From the NCBI RefSeq assembly GCF_900107395.1, contig NZ_FNPW01000001.1, forward strand, positions 190,074 to 254,073: DNA of 64,000 bases. The letters run 5' to 3'. This document shows positions 9,401 to 15,104 of this stretch, one piece after another; the first letter of the stretch is position 1; the number at the start of each line of letters is the position of its first letter. Origin of the DNA: Pseudomonas sp. NFIX28. GTDB taxonomy: Bacteria; Pseudomonadota; Gammaproteobacteria; Pseudomonadales; Pseudomonadaceae. The position numbers were made by a program, and so were the translations under genes. The notes below the pieces were generated by a model. That model was not told where the DNA came from. It did not search any database and saw only the letters and a list, made by a program, of their open reading frames with translations.

Positions 9401-9776
9401 CTCTGGATATCGAGCCGCTGGCGGTCCTGTCGCGCCCAACTCTCTGTACGAGGTCAACGAACTGGGACCGGAGCTGTACAACGAGGGCGGTCGGTCATTC
9501 CTGATGACCGGGGCAAATGGAGGCAGCGTTACGCCCCTGAGCTCTGGAGGCGGGGTTGGAATAGCGGCTATGAGTGGTAACGGCGGGCCAAACATCCAGA
9601 TCAACGCGCCGGTGAGCATCGTCACGCAGGACCGCAGCGGGGAGGGTATGCAGCTCGACCAGCAAGCTCTTCAACAAAGCCTTCAAGCCCAGATGAAAGC
9701 AGTCGCTGAAAAGGCTGTGGCGGATTCGTGGCGCGCCGGCGGTACCAGTTTCAGGAACACAAACGGGAGGGCCTGA
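6486..9776 (+). CDS. Tail length tape measure protein
   Basis: 1096 residues, the longest gene of the tail module. Long coiled-coil stretches (about residues 20-250 and 540-860) rich in Ala, Lys, Glu and Gln flank a hydrophobic segment near residues 270-300 (SMAALLLPAGALTGVIGGVAY). The C-terminal 200 residues are Gly/Ser-rich and resemble the end of lambda-type tape measures. The protein sets tail length and may take part in DNA ejection. The start overlaps the stop of the frameshifted chaperone (ATGA), as expected for its partner. Confidence 0.93.
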   Translation: MSTTFASLGIEVNSSSASKAADDLDKLVDSAVDAEKAIDDLGKSGEGLANTSKKISQAETEAAQGIDKATGAKERQVNASRKAGASAASEIAIISQLDKAMSGNIGSIEQLIQAEGLLERARKGGLVTIEQQESYQDRLGKAYERIEKAEAKEMAQKQRLIEAENRQIEALKRTVNNIDPVTAKLAKLEAQEKALEAAHKAGVIDANRYNEALAKIGKDRSALTTTETAFDKLKLGTRQAQENVTQLGNALASGDFGSGARAIAQLGVGAGASAKSMAALLLPAGALTGVIGGVAYAYFDAMKQAREFNAAINGGSNDAGQTIGSLKSMSESAGALTGNLSGAREAVIALASGAATSGTQMQNLAQAAAAIGEVTGKGAGDIAKSLANAGDTATEAASKISDQYGLLTYEQYQVIKAIDEQGDHQRALDTLSENLNQSAQERLKAYRASLSDIERDWDDIKVAIKGAYAAVRSEVFPDLAKQIEITQRVLDTRKGGGVAGAVSNGLSSLNSFLGLNDGENDDSTPALEAKLASLKARQAASEGLTASTGETTHANKELIAVQKELDKQLDNLNPLAKRQEAYKKLDDQFTKLYQNAEKTGQKSATLDGVQFDGKRFSGGAYDKLRKAIDDQNKDPKSATGSVDLTSFNNSKNALTGILSEYKNAQKELEAAQKAGLVSQADYLLKRQAMIGNERDEVIAAYEAEISALEATKGKAGTSAAQRIQLDQKIADARAAMVKAQKDADSELAVLAANEEGRLKKQALAVSTYTGALQQQVDTLRRQGQRAAAGLGQGDRQRGLTDQQNGIDDRINQQRLTLADQYGDGSRGMSLDEYNQKLAALDKTQRDLQETAISNYDEMTAAQGSWSAGATSAWQNYLESARDIADQTKSLFTNAFSSMEDSVVNFAMTGKFSFSDFTKSVLADMARIATRQASSALLGSLVGAATSYFTGSGSGAGATSAGSTQAGYTGVDFSGYRAAGGPVAPNSLYEVNELGPELYNEGGRSFLMTGANGGSVTPLSSGGGVGIAAMSGNGGPNIQINAPVSIVTQDRSGEGMQLDQQALQQSLQAQMKAVAEKAVADSWRAGGTSFRNTNGRA

Positions 9777-10114
9777 TGGCAATCGAGACATTCACTTGGC
9801 CAACGCAGAACGGGGACGCACCCGAGATCACCTATCGGGTGCGAACCGCGCAGTTCGGTGACGGCTACAAGCAAACCGCCGGCGACGGGCCGAACAACAA
9901 GGAAGACTCCTACCCGGTCACCTACACCGGTTCGAAGGCCCGGGTGCTTGAAATCATGGCCTTCTACGATCGGCACGCCGGCGCGAAGGCCTTCCTCTGG
10001 ACTACTCCGCTCGGTGAGCTGGGCCTGTTCACCTGCGTCAATCCTGTTCCCACCCCGGTCGGGGGCGGGGTCTTCAAGATCACGGCCACGTTCAACCGGG
10101 CCTTTCATCCATAA
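9776..10114 (+). CDS. Minor tail protein, lambda gpM-like
   Basis: 112 residues starting at an ATG that overlaps the tape measure stop (TGATG), with GGGAGGGCC before it. An in-frame start at 9728 would lie inside the tape measure gene. The sequence (IETFTWPTQNG ... VRTAQFGDGYKQ ... GLFTCVNP) fits the phage tail protein M family, part of the tail-tip complex. It is followed at once by the gpL- and gpK-like genes, in the lambda order. Confidence 0.88.
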   Translation: MAIETFTWPTQNGDAPEITYRVRTAQFGDGYKQTAGDGPNNKEDSYPVTYTGSKARVLEIMAFYDRHAGAKAFLWTTPLGELGLFTCVNPVPTPVGGGVFKITATFNRAFHP

Positions 10115-10123
10115 GGGGCAATC

Positions 10124-10873
10124 ATGCCGCTGATCAGTGATATCCAGGCGCTTGAGCCTGGTAGCGAAGTACTGCTCTTCGAATTGGACGGATCGGACTA
10201 TGGGGCGGACGTATTGCGCTTCCACGGGCATGCGATCCCACACTCGCCCGAGGAGCTGCTGGCAGCAGGGCCAAACGCCGACCAACTGCCGGCAAAGTCC
10301 ATCTGGTGGCAGGGCAACGAGTACGGCGCCTGGCCCATGCAGATCGACGGCATCGAGGCCAACGGCGACGGCACCGCGGTACGCCCGACGCTATCGGTCG
10401 GCAACGTCAACGGTCGCATCACAGCCCTATGCTTGGCCTTCGACGACCTGCTTGAGTTCAAGCTGACCATGCGGCACACGCTGGGCAGCTACCTGGACGC
10501 GCAGAATTTCCCGGTCGGCAACCCAACGGCCGACCCCACCCAGGAAACGATCGAGGTCTGGTACATCGACCAGAAGACCAACGAGGACGGGGAAACGGTC
10601 AACTGGGAGCTGGCCAGCCCGGGCGACGTTGGCGGTGAGTCCATCGGCAGGCAGGCGACCACGCTTTGCCACTGGTGCCTCACTGGCGGGTACCGCGGGC
10701 CGAACTGCGGTTACACCGGCGGCTATGTCGACAAGGACGGCCTGCCCACGAACGATCCGGAAAAGGATGAGTGCGATGCCACCCTGGGCCGGGGGTGCAT
10801 CCCGCGCTTTGGCGAGGGCAACGAGCTGTCTTTCGGTGGTTTCCCCGCTATTTCCATCATTGCCCGGAGTTGA
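10124..10873 (+). CDS. Minor tail protein, lambda gpL-like
   Basis: 249 residues. The C-terminal part has the spaced cysteines of the gpL family (CHWCLTGGYRGPNCG, then DECDATLGRGCIPRFG), which in relatives hold an iron-sulphur cluster. The N-terminal half resembles the DUF1833-type barrel of this family. It forms part of the tail tip between gpM- and gpK-like proteins. The gene starts 9 bases after the gpM-like stop. Confidence 0.9.
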   Translation: MPLISDIQALEPGSEVLLFELDGSDYGADVLRFHGHAIPHSPEELLAAGPNADQLPAKSIWWQGNEYGAWPMQIDGIEANGDGTAVRPTLSVGNVNGRITALCLAFDDLLEFKLTMRHTLGSYLDAQNFPVGNPTADPTQETIEVWYIDQKTNEDGETVNWELASPGDVGGESIGRQATTLCHWCLTGGYRGPNCGYTGGYVDKDGLPTNDPEKDECDATLGRGCIPRFGEGNELSFGGFPAISIIARS

Positions 10874-10875
10874 CC

Positions 10876-11649
10876 ATGCGCAAACACATCCTGAGCGCGA
10901 TCCAGGCGCACGCGGCGGCCGAGTATCCGAAAGAGTGCTGCGGCCTGCTGTTGGCCGTTGGGCGCAAGCAACAGTACTTCCCGTGCCGCAACATCTCCAC
11001 CGAGCCAAACGAGGAGTTCCGGCTGGATCCGGAGGAATACGCCGCGGCCGAGGACCAGGGCGAGGTGATCGGCATCGTGCATTCGCACCCAGACGCCACC
11101 AGCCGGCCGTCGCCGCGCGACCTGGCCATGTGCGAAGCCACAGCGCTGCCCTGGCACATCCTGAGCTGGCCTGAAGGGGATCTGCGCACCATCGCGCCGG
11201 CGGGCAGCACGCCGCTGCTCAAGCGATCATTCGTTCACGGCGCCTGGGACTGCTGGCAGGTCTGCGCGGACTGGTACAAGCGAGAGTGGGGGTTGGAGTT
11301 CGAAGCCTTCCAGCGCGCTGATGGCTGGTGGGAAGACCCGGCCGGGCCGAGCCTCTACGAGCAGGCCTATGAAGCGGCGGGATTCGTGCAGGTCGACAAG
11401 CCGCAACGTGGCGACATGATCGTCATGTCCGTGGGGCGCACGGCGCACCCGAACCACGCTGGGATTTACCTCGGCCCGGATCCTGAGTTGCCGGAGGAAG
11501 CTGCTGAGGTGTTCGGCCCTGGGCCTTTCCTGCTGCATCACCTGTATGGCCGACCAAGCGAAATCATCGTTTTCGGCGGGCCCTGGGCACAGCGCACACG
11601 TCTAATATTGCGTCATCTTGATGCTCGGGCCAATTCGCCAAGCGAGTAA
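10876..11649 (+). CDS. Tail assembly protein, lambda gpK-like (JAMM + NlpC/P60)
   Basis: 257 residues from the ATG two bases after the gpL-like stop. Two domains are visible. First comes a JAMM/Mov34-type metalloprotease core with GIVHSHPDATSRPSPRDL near residues 65-83. Then comes an NlpC/P60-type peptidase with the probable catalytic Cys in HGAWDCWQ near residue 124 and a His in PNHAGIYLG near residue 195. This domain pair is the gpK signature. The last 37 bases overlap a convergent moron. The next gene in the normal order (gpI) is displaced 2.3 kb downstream by accessory genes. Confidence 0.9.
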   Translation: MRKHILSAIQAHAAAEYPKECCGLLLAVGRKQQYFPCRNISTEPNEEFRLDPEEYAAAEDQGEVIGIVHSHPDATSRPSPRDLAMCEATALPWHILSWPEGDLRTIAPAGSTPLLKRSFVHGAWDCWQVCADWYKREWGLEFEAFQRADGWWEDPAGPSLYEQAYEAAGFVQVDKPQRGDMIVMSVGRTAHPNHAGIYLGPDPELPEEAAEVFGPGPFLLHHLYGRPSEIIVFGGPWAQRTRLILRHLDARANSPSE

Positions 11650-12224
11650 ATTGAAAATCCGCTTCTGGTCAGGTGATTGATCTGTACAGAGCCACCAATA
11701 TACACACGGTCTACGGCTTTTTGATTTTCCTGCATTTCCTGGGCTTGCATGATTTCTACTGCGCAATCCGGGAACGAGCTCAAGTCTATGTCGGCATTGT
11801 CAGCAAGTGGTGGTTTTACCCCAAGGCCATATGCCAACCATTCGGACGCGAAGTTCGACTTTGATCGGTAGCTATAACCATGAATTTTTCCAGTCTTTTC
11901 GGAAAAACCGAAATGATAGATCGTTGCTGTCTGGTCACGGAGGGAGGGGAACTGGTTGTTCAATTCTTGCCAGAGGGATTGAAGGGGCTTGGGAGCATGA
12001 GCATCGACCGCATCTACATCGAGGGCAAAACCCTGTTCATTCACAAGGCCGATCCAGCGATTGAAAAGAGCAGCCGAACCGGTGCCAGCAACAATCATTC
12101 TGAGGTGAGGGATAGCAATAGCTTTACTCGAATACCCGGGAGCTGCCCCATCGGGATAATGTAAAAGCGTATCTGTTGCGATGATTACTTCTTGGGCGTC
12201 CGAATAAAATAGCAATGACGACAT
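11613..12224 (-). CDS. Moron of unknown function, possible Ntn-hydrolase fold
   Basis: 203 residues when started at the ATG at 12224, which is preceded by AGGAAGCAAG; a longer in-frame reading to 12302 lacks such a site. No signal peptide. The N-terminal 60 residues (EVIIATDTLLHYP, then a KAIAIPHLRMIVAGTGSAAL stretch) loosely recall the opening strands of proteasome-like Ntn hydrolases, but a nucleophile at residue 1 of a mature form is not evident, so this is only a hint. It is opposite to the tail genes and its end overlaps gpK by 37 bp. It is the first of four accessory genes inserted between K and I. Confidence 0.7.
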   Translation of the reverse strand: MSSLLFYSDAQEVIIATDTLLHYPDGAAPGYSSKAIAIPHLRMIVAGTGSAALFNRWIGLVNEQGFALDVDAVDAHAPKPLQSLWQELNNQFPSLRDQTATIYHFGFSEKTGKIHGYSYRSKSNFASEWLAYGLGVKPPLADNADIDLSSFPDCAVEIMQAQEMQENQKAVDRVYIGGSVQINHLTRSGFSIYSLGELARASR

Positions 12225-12272
12225 CTTGCTTCCTTGCAATACGAGCTGAACGCAGGAGGCTACTATCCGGCG

Positions 12273-12315
12273 GGAGAGGGGCGTTACTGGCTTTTCATCC
12301 ATGTTGGATGGTGGA
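12273..12315. repeat. Direct repeat copy A flanking a moron
   Basis: About 43 bp that recur with a handful of differences at 12753-12797 (shared core AGAGGGGCGTTAC.GGCTTT, then GTTGGATG). The two copies flank the small moron at 12400-12654 and its terminator. Confidence 0.7.
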
Positions 12316-12399
12316 CAGGCATCGCGTTAATGATTGGCTCTACCTCTCCAATGAGGCATGCTTTGCGCAAAATGGATCAGCACATCGCAAGGAGGGTTT

Positions 12400-12654
12400 A
12401 TGTCGAACAAGTCGTATGAGAAAGGTCGCTGGAGCGTGCACGAGAGTCGCGGTCCTGGTGGTGCACTCGGATATATCGTCGACGGCGTAGGTGAAGAGAA
12501 GAGACCGGGGGAGGGTGCTTTTCAAATCAGAGATGGCGCGCTCTTTGATCCGACAGGGAAGCGTTTAGGCTATTTAGCAGCATTAGAAAGTAGCTGGGCA
12601 GTGAACTTGGGTGATCACATGATTGGTCACGTGCTCAGGCGCGTACCGGACTAA
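12400..12654 (+). CDS. Small moron protein, unknown function
   Basis: 84 residues. The ATG at 12400 follows AAGGAGGG at a good distance; an in-frame start 42 bases upstream is less likely. The protein is soluble and glycine-rich (SRGPGGALGYIVDGV). I recognise no family. A strong terminator follows 15 bases after the stop, and direct repeats bracket the unit, so it looks like a self-contained cassette inserted in the tail operon. Confidence 0.65.
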   Translation: MSNKSYEKGRWSVHESRGPGGALGYIVDGVGEEKRPGEGAFQIRDGALFDPTGKRLGYLAALESSWAVNLGDHMIGHVLRRVPD

Positions 12655-12668
12655 CCTGACCTGTAGAG

Positions 12669-12695
12669 AAAGCCCAGCCCCGCGCTGGGCTTTTT
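12669..12695 (+). terminator. Moron terminator
   Basis: AAGCCCAGC / GCTGGGCTT around CCCGC, followed by TTTTT. Closes the small moron at 12400-12654. Confidence 0.85.
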
Positions 12696-12752
12696 CGTTT
12701 CTCCCCACCTTAGAACTACCAGCACGATTTGGCTGGCAGGTGCAGGAGCCTG

Positions 12753-12797
12753 GGAAGAGGGGCGTTACCGGCTTTCCCTCCAGGTTGGATGGGTGGA
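12753..12797. repeat. Direct repeat copy B flanking a moron
   Basis: Second copy of the repeat at 12273-12315, found shortly before the HEPN-type moron. The pair suggests insertion or duplication by homologous recombination. Confidence 0.7.
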
Positions 12798-12844
12798 AAA
12801 GCTCGAGTTATCGTGTTCGTCACACCATCGGGCTTGGAGGCCTC

Positions 12845-13459
12845 GTGACTACCAGAAGCAGTGAAGAAATACTGGCGCACTATATCGAAACTATGGGCGA
12901 GCCACTCGGTCAGGCGTTTGGGCACCTCAATCAGCGAGTGCTTGAGTTGCATCTTGTATGGGAGCAATACACTCAGCTTTTCGGTGAGAGCGAGGAAACC
13001 GTTCACCTGTTGAACAAAACGGCTGGGCTTTTCTTCATGGTTGTGCAAGATGGGCTATGGGACAGCGTGCTTCTGGGAGTGTCAAAGCTGACCGACCCTG
13101 CGCAGACTGGAAAAAACAAAAACCTTTCCATACGCTGTTTGCCCGACTTGATTGCAGATGGCGCGCTACGTGGCCGTGTATTAGACCTCTGCGACGAGGC
13201 CTTGATAAAGGCAGAGCATGCGAGGGATCACCGAAATAAGCGCATAGCGCATCAGGATCAGCAGTATTTCTATGATCGAGAGGCGCAGCCATTGGGCGGA
13301 GTCAGTAGAGCTTTAGTCAAGGAGATGCTTCAAGCTATCACTGCGGTGATGAATGAGATAAACGTCTTCTACTGCGACACGACGATGTTCTACGACAGCA
13401 TCAGCGCTGGTGGAGATGCTGCTTGGCTAGTGCACAAACTCAAGACGATTGCTAAATAA
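12845..13459 (+). CDS. Candidate HEPN-domain (AbiU2-like) moron
   Basis: 204 residues from a GTG with GGAGG four bases upstream. The frame is open further upstream but without a better start. Helical protein with LNKTAGLFFMVVQDGLWDSVLLGVSKL, then LTDPAQ, NLSIRCLPDLI, and near residue 135 ARDHRNKRIAHQD. The last contains R-x5-H in the RNKRIAH context typical of HEPN RNases, and the whole layout recalls AbiU2-type HEPN proteins of abortive infection systems. It lies alone between two terminators inside the tail operon, with no obvious antitoxin. A lysogen-expressed anti-phage role is inference. Confidence 0.72.
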   Translation: MTTRSSEEILAHYIETMGEPLGQAFGHLNQRVLELHLVWEQYTQLFGESEETVHLLNKTAGLFFMVVQDGLWDSVLLGVSKLTDPAQTGKNKNLSIRCLPDLIADGALRGRVLDLCDEALIKAEHARDHRNKRIAHQDQQYFYDREAQPLGGVSRALVKEMLQAITAVMNEINVFYCDTTMFYDSISAGGDAAWLVHKLKTIAK

Positions 13460-13480
13460 TAAGTTGAATCCAGCTAGCAA

Positions 13481-13507
13481 AGCCCAGCTAACCCGCTGGG
13501 CTCTTTC
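13481..13507 (+). terminator. Terminator after the HEPN moron
   Basis: AGCCCAGC / GCTGGGCT around TAACCC, then CTTTCG. Stem is nearly the same as that after the previous moron. Confidence 0.75.
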
Positions 13508-13558
13508 GTTTCTGACACCCAGTGCTACATTGCAGGCCTTTCCACAGGAGTGAACTGC

Positions 13559-13903
13559 ATGAGATTTTTCGTAGGAGCGGTAGCGGTGGCTTTGCTGGCT
13601 GGGTGTGTATCGCCCGGCGACCTTGAGTCGAAAGACCCCAGCATCTCGGCCAGCACCGCGAAAGACCCCAAGCGGTATGCCCTATGCGTATTACCTCGCT
13701 GGCAAGACGCCCGTAGCGATGTATCGATGTCGGAGACTGAGCACGGGTATCGCCTGATCGCGGCCAGCAGCAACATGACCGACGAACTGCTGAGTATACG
13801 TAAGACGTCCAAGGGCAGCGCTGTAAAGCTGTACCAGCGCATGGCCTGGGCCCCTGGTTATGGGCGGGGCGATATGGAGCAGGCAGTGAGAAGCTGCCTG
13901 TAA
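13559..13903 (+). CDS. Moron lipoprotein related to a chromosomal lipoprotein in this window
   Basis: 114 residues with lipobox LLAGC after a short hydrophobic signal. CAGGAG lies 8 bases before the ATG at 13559; a GTG 9 bases upstream overlaps that site. The mature part aligns along its length with the chromosomal lipoprotein at 60496-60846: KxPxxYAxCV, DxR, GxRxI, GSxxKL, then GD and a C-terminal Cys. Function unknown for both. A phage-borne copy of a host envelope protein could modify the surface of the lysogen. A terminator follows directly. Confidence 0.8.
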   Translation: MRFFVGAVAVALLAGCVSPGDLESKDPSISASTAKDPKRYALCVLPRWQDARSDVSMSETEHGYRLIAASSNMTDELLSIRKTSKGSAVKLYQRMAWAPGYGRGDMEQAVRSCL

Positions 13904-13922
13904 AACGAAATGACGTACACCT

Positions 13923-13945
13923 AGCCGCCTCCGGGCGGCTTTTTC
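13923..13945 (+). terminator. Terminator before gpI
   Basis: AGCCGCC / GGCGGCT around TCCG, followed by TTTTC. It closes the accessory block between K and I. Confidence 0.75.
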
Positions 13946-13961
13946 ATGCCCGGAGGAAACC

Positions 13962-14552
13962 GTGTCAGTGATCAATTGCAGTCATCAAACGATGACCACC
14001 ATCCTTCTGTCTGGACCACTGATCAAGTTGTTTGGTCGGGTCCACCGCCGAGAGCTTGGAAGCAAGTCGGTCGGCGAGGCGTTCAAGGCCCTGAAGTGCA
14101 CGCTCGAAGGCTTCGATGTGGCAATCAAAGATCTGGAGCGCCGAGGCATGCGGTTTGCGATCTTTCGCAACCGGAAGAATGTCACGGAGAAGGAATTCGC
14201 CCTGGGTGGCACCGAGGAAATTCGGATTGTTCCGGTGATCTCGGGTAGCAAGCGAGCAGGCTTGCTTCAGACAATTGTCGGGGCCGTGCTCATTGCTGCA
14301 TCGTTCATCCCTGGATTCCAGGCTCTGGCACCGGTGGGCATTGCCCTCGTCGCCGGAGGCGTCATCCAGATGCTCAGCCCGCAGGCCTCGGGCCTCAAGC
14401 AGAGCGCATCCCCCGAAAACGCCCCGTCCTATGCCTTCGGCAGCGCCAAGAACACCACCGCCAGCGGCAACCCGGTTCCGATCTGCATCGGTGAACGGCG
14501 CTGGGGCGGGATGATCATTTCCGCATCAATTTACGCCGAAGACAAAACCTGA
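13962..14552 (+). CDS. Tail assembly protein, lambda gpI-like
   Basis: 196 residues from a GTG with GGAGGAAAC before it. N-terminal ubiquitin-like part (TILLSGPLIKLFGRVHRREL, then VGEAFKAL and GFDVAIKDLERRG), then a hydrophobic Gly/Ala stretch near residues 100-135 and a C-terminal NPVPICIGERRWGG segment, all usual in phage tail assembly protein I. It acts in tail-tip assembly with gpK and gpJ. Here it is separated from K by 2.3 kb of accessory genes and from J by a further moron. Confidence 0.88.
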   Translation: MSVINCSHQTMTTILLSGPLIKLFGRVHRRELGSKSVGEAFKALKCTLEGFDVAIKDLERRGMRFAIFRNRKNVTEKEFALGGTEEIRIVPVISGSKRAGLLQTIVGAVLIAASFIPGFQALAPVGIALVAGGVIQMLSPQASGLKQSASPENAPSYAFGSAKNTTASGNPVPICIGERRWGGMIISASIYAEDKT

Positions 14553-14607
14553 ATTTTCATTGGCCTTATGCCATCATCCGAATCTTTAACTGGGTGGGCC
14601 AAAGGTA

Positions 14608-15057
14608 ATGAGCAAAATCGTTCACTTCGTAAAAGTAGAAAATAAATTTGAAGAAACTTGGGAATATGAGTGCAAACCTATACCTGAGGTTTCAATCGAT
14701 ACTATTGCGTATTTGCTCTTTTCCGATGACTCAGGGTTCTGGCTGGGTAAAGTCAATCAATGGAATGATCTGCGGCAGATAAAAAACCAAAGTGTTTTCC
14801 AGAGTTGGGTTTTCAAATTCAGCGAAGGGAGGGGGTTTGGATCACACGCGACGGACCTCCTCAATCTGTGTAATCGATCTCTGTCGGAACCAGATATTTA
14901 TAAAATTGAAGGCTATTTCGGCTCTGGTCATAAAGCGCCTCAAACCGCGAATATTAAGAACTCCATGGCTTTGGACCTTAATGATGGAAGAGAGGCGATA
15001 GCAAATTATTATCGAGTTGAGTCAAGACAAGTCGAAATTTTCATAAAAAGTAATTAG
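14608..15057 (+). CDS. AT-rich moron of unknown function between I and J
   Basis: 149 residues, with AAAGGTA before the ATG. The base composition is visibly richer in A and T than the neighbouring tail genes, which points to separate acquisition. No signal peptide or membrane segment, no motif I recognise; the protein is rich in aromatic residues (FWLGKVNQWND, QSWVFKF). A terminator follows ten bases after the stop. Location marks it as a moron rather than a tail protein. Confidence 0.7.
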   Translation: MSKIVHFVKVENKFEETWEYECKPIPEVSIDTIAYLLFSDDSGFWLGKVNQWNDLRQIKNQSVFQSWVFKFSEGRGFGSHATDLLNLCNRSLSEPDIYKIEGYFGSGHKAPQTANIKNSMALDLNDGREAIANYYRVESRQVEIFIKSN

Positions 15058-15066
15058 CAGTGCATC

Positions 15067-15088
15067 AACCCGCTTCGGCGGGTTTTTT
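15067..15088 (+). terminator. Terminator before gpJ
   Basis: AACCCGC - TTCG - GCGGGTT followed by TTTT, a classic tetraloop terminator, directly before the ribosome site (GGAGGAAAGC) of the gpJ-like gene. Confidence 0.85.
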
Positions 15089-15104
15089 ATGCCTGGAGGA
15101 AAGC

